DNA of 64,000 nt from NCBI RefSeq assembly GCF_023617245.1, contig NZ_CP067396.1:558001-622000 (forward strand), read 5' to 3'. Both the position numbers and the translations under genes were made by a program. The notes under the pieces were generated by a model. It had not been told where the DNA came from. It ran no database searches and saw nothing but the letters and a program-made list of their open reading frames with translations. Positions 8,344 to 16,540 of the stretch are shown here, in pieces. Positions within the stretch are counted from its first letter, which is position 1. Every line of letters begins with the position of its first letter. The DNA comes from Lysobacter enzymogenes (GTDB taxonomy: Bacteria; Pseudomonadota; Gammaproteobacteria; Xanthomonadales; Xanthomonadaceae).

Positions 8344-8664
8344 ATGAACCCGCAAATCGAACTCAACCTGGCGCTGATCCTGTTCATCCCCTGGTTCTCG
8401 ATCCTGGCCTGGCTGTTCTGGGCCTATCCGCGCCAGCCGCGCTCGGCCGCGCGCACCGTCTTCGACAGCGCCAGCCTGGTGCTGGCCACGCTGGCGGCGT
8501 TCTGGGGCATGCACTGGGGCATGTACAACGCCGATCCGCACGCCGGCGCCATCTGGAAGCAGGTGCTCGCGACCTCGGTCGCCTACGGCCTGTTCCTGGC
8601 GGTGATGACCGCGGCGCTGCTCGCGCGCTGGCGCTGGCTGCGCGCACGCCGCGTCGCCGCCTGA
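8344..8664 (+). CDS. Small membrane protein, three predicted helices
   Basis: The 106-residue product has three hydrophobic segments, near residues 6-25, 38-58 and 72-92, and a basic C-terminus (RWRWLRARR). I chose the ATG at 8344 (MNPQIELNL); an in-frame ATG at 8305 would add 13 residues, and neither has a convincing ribosome-binding site. I do not recognise the family. It lies 40 bases upstream of a DUF2909-like gene and is probably co-transcribed with it. Confidence 0.7.
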   Translation: MNPQIELNLALILFIPWFSILAWLFWAYPRQPRSAARTVFDSASLVLATLAAFWGMHWGMYNADPHAGAIWKQVLATSVAYGLFLAVMTAALLARWRWLRARRVAA

Positions 8665-8704
8665 CTCTTCCGTTCCCCATCGCCCACCCGGGCAAGGTCG
8701 CACC

Positions 8705-8911
8705 ATGAAACTGCTGTTCGTCGCCGCGTTTCTCGCCGTGATCGTCTACAACCTCGGCGCGGGCCTGTATTACATGCTGGTCGACAAGGGCACCAGCAAA
8801 CGCACCGTCAACGCGCTGACCCGGCGCATCGGCTTCTCCATCGCGCTGATCGCGCTGGTGGTCGTGGGCATCGCCACCGGCGTGGTCCAGCCGCACGGCG
8901 TCGGCGTCTGA
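8705..8911 (+). CDS. DUF2909-like twin-transmembrane protein
   Basis: This 68-residue protein has two membrane helices (residues 3-24 and 43-60) joined by a loop containing VDKGTSKRTVNALTRRIG, and ends in VVQPHGVGV. The doubled helix, the KG-S-R-x-x-x-ALT-R loop and the QPHG ending match the DUF2909 family. Many members are encoded near cytochrome c oxidase assembly genes; no oxidase genes are seen here. The molecular role is unknown. Confidence 0.8.
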   Translation: MKLLFVAAFLAVIVYNLGAGLYYMLVDKGTSKRTVNALTRRIGFSIALIALVVVGIATGVVQPHGVGV

Positions 8912-9164
8912 TCCGCGCCCGCGCGGGCGCCGCCTGGGCGCGCGCCGCCGGCGGCGCGATACTGGCCGCGATGCCCTGCGACAGGGCGCGCGGAGCGGCG
9001 CCGGCATGGGTTCGGCAGCGGCCTGGATCGAGTGGTTGGCGGCGATCGCCGCAGTCGTCGCGCAGTGCCGGCTGGCGCGGCGCGGCGGGTGCCGGATCGA
9101 CGTCGGACTGGCTGCCGCCCGGCAGCGCTAGACTCGGCGCTCCCGCCCCGACCGAACGCGAACC

Positions 9165-9545
9165 ATGACCGAGCCGCGCATCGTCCGCCGCGACGAACCG
9201 ACCGAGTTCTACCTCAGCGAACGCTGCCACGTGGTCGAACACTGGAACTCGCCCGACGACGCGCAGGCCTCGATCGCCCGCATCCGCGTCGCGCCGGGCA
9301 CGACCACGCAGCTGCACCGCCTGCGCGGCACCGCCGAGCGCTATCTGATCCACACCGGCCGCGGCCGCATCGAAGTCGAGGGCCTCGCGCCGGCCGAAGT
9401 CGGCCCGGGCGATACCGTCTTCATTCCCGCCGGCGCCGCGCAGCGCATCGCCAACCTCGGCGACGACGACCTGATGTTCCTGGCGATCTGCACCCCGCGC
9501 TTCGTGCCGGAGTGCTACGAGAACCTGGAGTCGCCCGACGCATGA
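9165..9545 (+). CDS. Cupin domain protein
   Basis: The 126-residue product is a single cupin_2 barrel: GTTTQLHRLRGTAERYLIHTG forms motif 1 (only some of the usual metal histidines are present) and PGDTVFIPAGAAQRIANLG forms motif 2. A sugar-binding or small-molecule isomerase/sensor role is possible. Its stop overlaps the start of the ADP-ribosylglycohydrolase gene (ATGA), which implies translational coupling and a shared pathway. A TAGACT -10-like hexamer lies at 9129-9134. Confidence 0.85.
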   Translation: MTEPRIVRRDEPTEFYLSERCHVVEHWNSPDDAQASIARIRVAPGTTTQLHRLRGTAERYLIHTGRGRIEVEGLAPAEVGPGDTVFIPAGAAQRIANLGDDDLMFLAICTPRFVPECYENLESPDA

Positions 9546-10483
9546 ACGCCGTCGCCGCGCGCCCCGACCTGAGCGAACGCTACCTCGGCTGCCTGCTCGG
9601 CCTGGCCTGCGGCGACGCGGTCGGCACCACCGTGGAATTCAAGGCGCGCGGCGATTTCGCGCCGCTGACCGACATGACCGGCGGCGGCCCGTTCGGCCTG
9701 CGCGCGGGCGAATGGACCGACGACACCTCGATGGCGCTGTGCCTGGGCGCGAGCCTGCTGCATTGCCGCGGCTTCGATCCGCGCGACCAGATGAACCGCT
9801 ATTGCAACTGGCGCGCGCACGGTTATCTCAGCAGCAACGGCGAGTGTTTCGACATCGGCGCGACGGTGAGCGCCGCGTTGGACCGCTACCTGCGCAGCGG
9901 CGATCCTTACGCCGGCGATCCCGGCCCGCGCGCGGCCGGCAACGGCGCGCTGATGCGGCTGGCGCCGGTGCCGATGCTGTGGCGGCGCGATCCCGAGCGC
10001 CTGCGCCGCTACGCCGCCGAATCCACCCGCACCACCCACGGCGCGGCCGAGGCGCTGGATTGCTCGCGCCTGTTCGCCAGCCAAGTGCGCGCGGCGCTGA
10101 TGGGCGCCGGCAAGGACGCCGTGCTGACGCCGGCGATGCCGCCGCCGCAAAGCGAAAAAGTCGCCGCGATCCACGCGCGCGGCTACGCCGGCAAGCGCGA
10201 GGACGAAATCCGCGGCAGCGGCTACAGCGTCAAATCGCTGGAAGCCGCGTTGTGGTGCTTCCTGCACACCGACTCGTTCGAGGCCGCGATCCTGCGCGCG
10301 GCCAACCTCGGCGAGGACGCCGACACCACCGCGGCGATCTGCGGACAGGTCGCCGGCGCGTTCTACGGCGTGCAGGGCATTCCCGAAGCCTGGTTGCGGC
10401 GCCTGGTCATGCGCGAGGACATCGCGGCGATGGCGCAGGCGCTGCTGGTCTTGTCGGACGAACCGTTCGAGACGGCGGAGTAG
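9542..10483 (+). CDS. ADP-ribosylglycohydrolase (DraG-like)
   Basis: The 313-residue protein has the family's metal-site signatures in order: GLACGDAVG near the N-terminus, EWTDDTSMALCLG (~residues 58-70) and NLGEDADTTAAICGQVAGA near the C-terminus. These acidic residues bind two Mg2+ ions and remove ADP-ribose from arginine or other acceptors in known DraG/ARH enzymes. No ADP-ribosyltransferase is visible in the window, so the substrate could be a free nucleotide sugar or a distant target. It overlaps the cupin gene by 4 bases. Confidence 0.92.
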   Translation: MNAVAARPDLSERYLGCLLGLACGDAVGTTVEFKARGDFAPLTDMTGGGPFGLRAGEWTDDTSMALCLGASLLHCRGFDPRDQMNRYCNWRAHGYLSSNGECFDIGATVSAALDRYLRSGDPYAGDPGPRAAGNGALMRLAPVPMLWRRDPERLRRYAAESTRTTHGAAEALDCSRLFASQVRAALMGAGKDAVLTPAMPPPQSEKVAAIHARGYAGKREDEIRGSGYSVKSLEAALWCFLHTDSFEAAILRAANLGEDADTTAAICGQVAGAFYGVQGIPEAWLRRLVMREDIAAMAQALLVLSDEPFETAE

Positions 10484-10508
10484 CGCACGCCCCGCCGCCG
10501 CGGGCGGC

Positions 10509-10853
10509 TCAGGCCGCGGTCACGTCGCGCAGTTCCCAGCCGCTGCCGGCGAGCAGGCGTAGGCGGTGCTTGAGCACGGTGCCCGACAGCGCGGTCACCA
10601 CCGTCAGGTCCATGCGCAGGTCGCGTTGTTCGCCGACGACGGTGGCGTTGGGATCGGTCGCACCGAGGCTGGGATCGACCTCGTCCGGATCGGGCTGCTT
10701 GGCGCGCCAGCGCTCGAACAGCGCATCGCTGCGCAGCGCGTCCTGCAACTGCGCAGCGAAGCCCTCCGAGCTGATCGCGGTGAAGGACAGATCGGCATCG
10801 CTGCCGCGGGCGCGGTCGGCGTCGGGAATGCTGAGGAAGTAACGGGTGGCCAT
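10509..10853 (-). CDS. Conserved hypothetical protein
   Basis: The 114-residue product starts MATRYFLSIPDADRARG and ends GWELRDVTAA. It is soluble, with no signal peptide, membrane helix or cysteine motif. The start at 10853 is chosen because GAGAG lies 6 bases before it; an in-frame ATG at 10859 would leave no such site. The pattern (beta strand, acidic helix, long hydrophilic loop, C-terminal strands) gives no family match I can name. It is convergent with the ADP-ribosylglycohydrolase and divergent from the EamA gene. Confidence 0.7.
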   Translation of the reverse strand: MATRYFLSIPDADRARGSDADLSFTAISSEGFAAQLQDALRSDALFERWRAKQPDPDEVDPSLGATDPNATVVGEQRDLRMDLTVVTALSGTVLKHRLRLLAGSGWELRDVTAA

Positions 10854-11091
10854 TCGCATCTCTCGGTGAGTGGGCGCGTTCAGATTAATGAGCGACGCAT
10901 GGGTCGGGCGTGAATGGGGTCGAAGGACCGCGCCTAAGCGATCCTGAATTCCAAAGCCCGTCATGCGCCGCGTTTGCCGACCCTGTCGGCCGGTGGATCT
11001 GTGATTGCCCGCGCAACCGTTGAGACGGGCGCGCACGACACTGCGCGGCCGATGCGCGGCCCCGGGCCGCCGTTCTACAAGGACGTAATTC

Positions 11092-12066
11092 ATGATCACC
11101 GCAACCCGCGCGGGCGCGCCGCTGGCGGCCATCGCGCTGGCGCTCGCCGCCGGCACGCTGTGGGGATCGCTGGGACTCATCACCCGCGCGCTGCTCGGTT
11201 ACGGCTTGGGCGCGGCGCAACTGGCGCTGCTGCGCCTGGGGGGCGCGTTCGCGATCACCTTGCTGGCCGCGCTGGCGCTGCGCCGGGTGCGCGCGTTGAG
11301 CATGCGCCAATGGGCTTGGCTGGCGGCGATCGGCGCGGTCTGCCAGGCGCTGGGCAGCGTGTCGTTCTCCGCCGCGGTCGACGGCGCCGGCAGCAGTCTC
11401 GCGATCGTGCTGTTGTGCATGGGGCCGCTGTTCACCGCCGCGATCGACCGCCTGTGTTTCGGCGAACGCCTCGACGGCGCGGCGTGGCGGCTGGTGCTGC
11501 TCGCGTTGTCGGGGTTGGCGCTGAGCGTGCTGTGCGGCCGCGGCGAACCCGCTGCCGCCGGCTTGTTCGCCGCGCCGTGGTATGCCGGCGTCGCCTGGGG
11601 CCTGTTGTCGGGCCTGTGCTACGGCCTGTTCCCGATCTTCGCGCGCGCGCTCGGTCCGCTCGACACCTGGGTGGTGGTGAGTTTCAGCCTAGGCCTCGGC
11701 GCGGCGTGCCTCGCGCCGCTGTCCGGCGCCGCGCCGGCCGCGTGGCCGGCGCTGTCGGACGTCCCTGCGTGGCTGTGGATCGCGGCGTTGATCCTGATCC
11801 CGACCGTGTTCGCCGACGTGCTGTACGTGCGCGCGATCGCGCTCGGCGGACCGATGCTGGCGACGGTGTTCGCGCTGGTCGAAGTGCCGGCCGCGGCGCT
11901 GTACGCGCGCTGGTGGTTGGGCGCGCCGATCGCGCCCGCGCAGTGGTTCGGCATCGCTCTGTTCTGTTCCGGCCTGGCCGGGTTGGCGTGGCGCCGCGGC
12001 ACGGCCGCGGCGGCGCCGGCGGCTGCGGCCGATCTTCCCGCCGTGCAACCGGAGACACCGTCATGA
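11092..12066 (+). CDS. EamA/DMT family transporter
   Basis: The 324-residue product has ten hydrophobic segments arranged as two EamA repeats, beginning LAAGTLWGSLGLITRALLG and ending GLAGLAWRRG. Proteins of this family export amino acids, amines or metabolites through the inner membrane. It is the first gene of a three-gene unit: its stop overlaps the decarboxylase start (ATGA), and an aminotransferase follows. It is therefore a good candidate to export the product of those two enzymes. Confidence 0.9.
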   Translation: MITATRAGAPLAAIALALAAGTLWGSLGLITRALLGYGLGAAQLALLRLGGAFAITLLAALALRRVRALSMRQWAWLAAIGAVCQALGSVSFSAAVDGAGSSLAIVLLCMGPLFTAAIDRLCFGERLDGAAWRLVLLALSGLALSVLCGRGEPAAAGLFAAPWYAGVAWGLLSGLCYGLFPIFARALGPLDTWVVVSFSLGLGAACLAPLSGAAPAAWPALSDVPAWLWIAALILIPTVFADVLYVRAIALGGPMLATVFALVEVPAAALYARWWLGAPIAPAQWFGIALFCSGLAGLAWRRGTAAAAPAAAADLPAVQPETPS

Positions 12067-13769
12067 CCATGCTGCAACGCCTCGCCCTGCCGCCCCGAAC
12101 CGAAGCCGCGGCCGCGCCCGCTGCGCCGGAACGCATGCAAGCGCTGATCGAGCGCACCCTGGAACTGGACCGCCACGTGCAACGGCGCGCGCGCGCCGAT
12201 CTCGCCGCCTTGCCGGAACTGGCGCTCGCGCCGGACGCGCGCGCCGCGCTGGGGCCGAAGTATCCGGCGCGCGCGTTCGCTTACCTGGAGGAGCTCGAGC
12301 GCGGCGACGACGATGCGCCGGCCGCCGAGGCGGCGCTGCTCGACGAGGCCGCGCGCTACTTCCGCGGCGCGATCCGTCCGCAATCGCCGCATTCGCTGTT
12401 CAACATGGTGCCCGAGCCCAGCGTCGAAGCCACCGCCGCGGCCTGGCTGGCCACCGCCTACAACGCCAACAGCCTGATGGACGCGTTCGGCGGCGAAGCG
12501 CTGCTGATCGAGCAGCAGGTCGCGCGCAAGATCGGACGCTGGGCCGGCTGGCCGCAGGCGATGGGGATCTCCTGCAACGGCGGCAAGTTCACCATCATGT
12601 ACGCGATCAAGTCGGCGCTGAGCCGGATCGCGCCGGAGTCGATCCGCGACGGCCTGCCGCGCGATCTGGTGATTCTGTGCAGCGAAGGCGCGCACTACTG
12701 CGTCGAGCACGCCGCCAGCCTGCTCGGCCTGGGCTCGGGCCGTTGCCTGCGCGTGCCCAGCGGCAGCGACGGACGCATGCGGCCCGAGGCGCTGCGGCGC
12801 ATGCTCGACGAACAGCACGCGCAAGGGCGCCGGGTCGCGGCGATCGTGTGCTGCGGCGGCACCACGATCAATTTCAACTGCGAAGACGCGCGCGAGGTGC
12901 GCGAGATCGCCGAAGCGTTCGCGCGCGAACGCAAGCTGCCCGCGCGGCCCTACCTGCACCTGGACAGCGTGATCGGCTGGCTGTACCTGAGCCTGCTCGA
13001 CGCCGACGAAGCGCAACTGCGCGAGCGCGTGCCCGATCCGCGCAGCCGCGCGCGCATCGCCGAAGTGCTGCGCCGTCTGCGTGGCGTCGACGGCTTCGAT
13101 TCGCTCGGCGTGGATTTCCACAAGGACGGCCTGTGCCCGTACGCGAGCAGTTTCTTCGTCGCCCGCGACCGCCGCTTCATGGACGAACTCGGCGACGGCA
13201 GTTATCGCTACGGCGAACAGGATTTCCAGTACGGCCAGTTCCGCGCTTACCGCTACACCTTCGAGAACTCGCGGCCGGGACAAGGCATCCTGGCGGCGTG
13301 GATGAACCTGCGCCGGCTCGGCCGCGCCGGTTACGGCGACTACCTCGCCGGCCTGCACCAGGCGCGCGACGCGCTCGCCGACGCGCTGCAGCGCCACGGC
13401 CTGTTCCGCGTGCTCAACCGCGCCAGCCTCGGCTGGGAGCTGGTGTTCGAGGCGCCGTTCGCGCCGGACCTGCTGGCGCTGGCGCCGTCGCGGCAGGACC
13501 TCGCCCTGGGCTTCATGCAGGAGTGTTGGGACCGGGTCAACGCCGGCTACGACCTGCCGTTGTTCAGCATCGTGCCGGGCTATCGCATCGACAACGATCC
13601 CGATGCGGTCACCACCGGCTTCCTGCTGTATCCGATGCAGCAACGCAGCGACGCGCAATGGGATCGCGCGGTGGCGCTGATCGCGGCGCAGTTCCACGAC
13701 TTCCAGGCCCGGCTGCGCGCGCAGCCGCGCGCGCTGAGCGCGAGCGCGTTCGAAAAACCCATTCGCTGA
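12063..13769 (+). CDS. Divergent group II-type PLP-dependent decarboxylase
   Basis: This 568-residue fold-type I PLP enzyme has the catalytic lysine Lys354 in DFHKDGLCPYASSF and the PLP-binding Asp in YLHLDSVIGWLYL. The usual group II signatures are shifted: SCNGGKFTIMYAIKSAL replaces the common SGGTEANL-type loop and VCCGGTTINFN replaces the GTT-GA strand. It probably decarboxylates an amino acid or related acid, but the unusual substrate-loop residues mean that no substrate can be assigned. It overlaps the upstream exporter by 4 bases and lies 30 bases before an aminotransferase. Confidence 0.85.
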   Translation: MTMLQRLALPPRTEAAAAPAAPERMQALIERTLELDRHVQRRARADLAALPELALAPDARAALGPKYPARAFAYLEELERGDDDAPAAEAALLDEAARYFRGAIRPQSPHSLFNMVPEPSVEATAAAWLATAYNANSLMDAFGGEALLIEQQVARKIGRWAGWPQAMGISCNGGKFTIMYAIKSALSRIAPESIRDGLPRDLVILCSEGAHYCVEHAASLLGLGSGRCLRVPSGSDGRMRPEALRRMLDEQHAQGRRVAAIVCCGGTTINFNCEDAREVREIAEAFARERKLPARPYLHLDSVIGWLYLSLLDADEAQLRERVPDPRSRARIAEVLRRLRGVDGFDSLGVDFHKDGLCPYASSFFVARDRRFMDELGDGSYRYGEQDFQYGQFRAYRYTFENSRPGQGILAAWMNLRRLGRAGYGDYLAGLHQARDALADALQRHGLFRVLNRASLGWELVFEAPFAPDLLALAPSRQDLALGFMQECWDRVNAGYDLPLFSIVPGYRIDNDPDAVTTGFLLYPMQQRSDAQWDRAVALIAAQFHDFQARLRAQPRALSASAFEKPIR

Positions 13770-13799
13770 TCGTCACTCCCCGAATCCGGAATCGCCGCC

Positions 13800-15044
13800 A
13801 TGAACCCGATGACCGACCCCGCGCCGGCGCAGTCCGCGCCGCGCGATGCTTTCGCCTTGCTCAAGACCCTGGCCGAGCGCCACCGCGCGCGCCAGGACGC
13901 GCCCGGTTTCGCCGGCGCGCCGCTGTTGGACCTGTCGATCGGCAATCCCGATCTCGCCCCCGAGCGGCGCTGGCGCGAACGCCTGCAGCACTACGTCGGC
14001 CGCGACGACCTGCACGGCTACGGCGAATTCCGCGCCGACCTCAACCAGCGCCTGCGCGAGCGCTTCGCCGCCTACTACCAGCGCCGCTTCCTGCCGGCCG
14101 GCGCGCCGGCGCTGCTGGATCCGCAGCGCCACGTCATCGACTTGCTCGGCTCCAAGGAGGGCATCTTCCACAGCCTGTTCGCCTGCTTGAAGCCCGGCGA
14201 GGCGGTGTTGATGCCCGATCCGTCCTACACCGTCTACCAGAGCACCGCGCGTCTGCTCGGCGCGCGGGTGGAACTGTTCGCCTGCGACGAGCGCGGCCAG
14301 CCGCGGCTGGAGTCGATCCGCGCCGAGCAACTGCACGGCGCGCGGGTGCTGGTGATCTGCTCGCCGAGCAATCCGACCGGCATCGCGCTGTCGCCGGCCA
14401 AGCTCGACGAGGTGCTGGACTTCGCCCGGCGCCACGACCTGTACGTGCTGATCGACCGCGCCTACGCCGAGATCGCGTTCGAGCCGCCGCGCGGCGGCGT
14501 GCTCGGCGGCGCCGCGTTGCCGGCGCCGGGCGCACTGGAGCGGGTGCTGGAACTGCACAGCCTGAGCAAATCCTGCGGCCTGGCCGGCTGGCGCATCGGC
14601 TTCGCTGCCGGCGCGCCGGCGTTGGTGGCGAAGATCCGCGCGGCCAAGTTCAACGCCGACTTCGGCACCTTCCTGCCGCTGCAATGCGTGGCCGCGGAGA
14701 TGCTCGACGAGCTGGAAACCATCGCCGCGCGCAACAGCGCCGTCTACGCCGCGCGCATGCGCCGCTTCGTCGACGGCGCCGCCGCGCTGGGTTGGCGGAT
14801 CGCGCCCTCGCACGGGACCTTCTTCCTGTGGGCGCCGCTGCCGCCGGGTTTCGACGGCGACGATCTGGACTTCGTCGAAGCCCTGCTCGACGCCACCGGC
14901 GTGCTGGTCGCTCCCGGCAGCGGCTTCGGCCCGGGCGGCGCGGGCCGGGTGCGGATCGCGCTGGTGCAGGCCGAGGCCGTGCTCGACGAAGCGCTGCGGC
15001 GGCTGCGCGCGTGGCCGGCGTTGCGCCGCGACGCGGCGGCCTGA
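13800..15044 (+). CDS. Class I/II aminotransferase
   Basis: The 414-residue fold-type I enzyme resembles the LL-diaminopimelate/aspartate aminotransferase group. The PLP lysine is Lys257 (LHSLSKSCGLAGWRIGF). CSPSNPTGIAL carries the conserved Asn-Pro, and VRIAL near the C-terminus carries the carboxylate-binding Arg. It follows the decarboxylase by 30 bases and is presumably in the same operon. Transamination plus decarboxylation plus export suggests a small amine or aldehyde-derived product. Confidence 0.9.
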   Translation: MNPMTDPAPAQSAPRDAFALLKTLAERHRARQDAPGFAGAPLLDLSIGNPDLAPERRWRERLQHYVGRDDLHGYGEFRADLNQRLRERFAAYYQRRFLPAGAPALLDPQRHVIDLLGSKEGIFHSLFACLKPGEAVLMPDPSYTVYQSTARLLGARVELFACDERGQPRLESIRAEQLHGARVLVICSPSNPTGIALSPAKLDEVLDFARRHDLYVLIDRAYAEIAFEPPRGGVLGGAALPAPGALERVLELHSLSKSCGLAGWRIGFAAGAPALVAKIRAAKFNADFGTFLPLQCVAAEMLDELETIAARNSAVYAARMRRFVDGAAALGWRIAPSHGTFFLWAPLPPGFDGDDLDFVEALLDATGVLVAPGSGFGPGGAGRVRIALVQAEAVLDEALRRLRAWPALRRDAAA

Positions 15045-15547
15045 GCGCGCGCGCGGCCGATCCGGCCGCACGACGCGAGCCACCGCATCGCACGTGAGGC
15101 GAACTCCATCGCGGCCGCATCTGTTCTGGATGCGGCCGCTGGCGGCGCGCGGGCGCGAAAGCGCGACGCATCGCTCATGTCTGGCGGCCCTTGCATCGGA
15201 ATCGCATCGATGCATTCGTACGGATTCGTACGAAAGTGCTTAAGGTTTCACGGCTTGTGCATGACGCAGTCGCGCAAGCGTCGCATCGGAAAAGCGCGGC
15301 TTTTTCGGTCGTCGAAGAATCTTGTGCGCGCGATCGCATGCAGCGCCGCACCACGAAGCGATCGCATCGCGTCGTCGATGGCGCGCGCATCGCGACGAGG
15401 TGCAATAAGAAGAATGCGGGCAGTCACAAACCCGCAACGGCAACGAAGATCGCGAAAGAATTGATGTAGGGTCCGGCGGGTTCGTCGCGTTATCGATACA
15501 TGTCGGGGCGACTCGACGCATGTCGAAGCCAGTCAGTGCGAGGCGCC
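15045..15547. other. 503-bp intergenic region before the isonitrile cassette
   Basis: This stretch is less GC-rich than its neighbours between ~15180 and 15480. It contains a directly repeated ATTCGTACG at ~15212-15230, the second copy inside the palindrome TTCGTACGAA. Short ORFs here (for example 15191-15469) are rich in Lys/Arg/Ser, have no ribosome-binding site and give no recognisable protein. I read the region as the promoter and control region of the pvcA cassette, with no gene supported. Confidence 0.5.
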
Positions 15548-16540
15548 ATGTCCGATCCATCCGTTCGCGAACATGCGGCGAGGATACTCGCCGAAGTCAT
15601 GAAGCATCGGCGCAGTCCGGCGCGGTGCGCCTGCAAGGGCGCGCTGTGTTCCGACGCCTGCGTGCGGCCGCATCTGGATCGCGTCGCCAGGGCGGTGGAG
15701 CGTGCGCAGCCGATCGTTTTCATCCTGCCGTCGTTCCCGGGCAAGTCGCCGAACCCGGCCAAGGTGCTCGGCCCGATGCCGGACATGGCCGAGCGCGCAT
15801 CGCTGACCTTCCTCAATACGCTGTGCCGGAAGATCGGCGAGCGCCATGCGCCCGGTGCGCGGCTGATCCTGTGTTCGGACGGTCGCGTCTTCAGCGACGC
15901 GGTCGGACTGCACGAACCGGACGTCACCGCGTACCAGCGCGGAATCGAGTCGATCATCGAAGAACTGCGGCTGGAGGCGCTGAGCACCTTCAACCTGGAC
16001 GACTTGTTCCCCGGCTGCGACTTCGCCGAGATGCGCTCGCGCCTGATGGCGCGCCACGGCCGGCCGCTCGACGACTTGCGCGCGGCGGTGCGCGCCGGCG
16101 GCGAAGCGCGGCAGATCTATTGCGGCATCACCCGCTTCCTGTTCGAGGACGCGCTGCGTCCCGACCTCGGCATCAGCCGCACCGCGCTGCAGAAGCTCTG
16201 CCGCGAGCGCGCCTATCACGTGGTGCAGCGGAGCAAGGCCTGGGACGGGCTGCTGGCGGGACAGTTTCCCGATGCGGTGCGGCTGTCGATCCATCCGCAG
16301 GGCTGCGGCAGCGGCAAGATCGGCATCCACATGATGGCGACCGCGGACGAATGGCTGACGCCGTGGCACGGCGTCGCCGCGCTGGCGAACGGGAACTTCA
16401 CCTTGATCAAGCGGCGCGAAGCCGAGGCGGCGGGCGCGCAGATGGTGTTCCGCGACGGCCGGCCGAGCCACTACGTCCTGCGCGCGGCGCCGCCGCGCCA
16501 CCCCACGGGCGCCGCCTGCGGCGCGAAGGAGTCGAAGTGA
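15548..16540 (+). CDS. pvcA: Isonitrile (isocyanide) synthase, PvcA/DIT1 family
   Basis: The 330-residue protein belongs to the DIT1/PvcA family. Its hallmark is near residues 58-95: FILPSFPGKSPNPAKVLGP followed by MPDMAERASLTFLNTLC; later LILCSDGRVFSD and VRLSIHPQG match conserved blocks. Known members convert the amino group of tyrosine or tryptophan to an isocyanide with ribulose-5-phosphate as carbon donor. The ATG at 15548 follows GAGGC. The stop overlaps the next gene's GTG start, so the cassette is translated as a unit with pvcB and an FAD hydroxylase. The amino-acid substrate cannot be read from the sequence. Confidence 0.93.
   Translation: MSDPSVREHAARILAEVMKHRRSPARCACKGALCSDACVRPHLDRVARAVERAQPIVFILPSFPGKSPNPAKVLGPMPDMAERASLTFLNTLCRKIGERHAPGARLILCSDGRVFSDAVGLHEPDVTAYQRGIESIIEELRLEALSTFNLDDLFPGCDFAEMRSRLMARHGRPLDDLRAAVRAGGEARQIYCGITRFLFEDALRPDLGISRTALQKLCRERAYHVVQRSKAWDGLLAGQFPDAVRLSIHPQGCGSGKIGIHMMATADEWLTPWHGVAALANGNFTLIKRREAEAAGAQMVFRDGRPSHYVLRAAPPRHPTGAACGAKESK

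Noticed and set aside
15177..15469. Small Lys/Arg-rich ORFs before pvcA (e.g. 15191-15469)
   Set aside because: No ribosome-binding site, no conserved pattern, and several overlapping frames are open at once; the region reads better as regulatory DNA.
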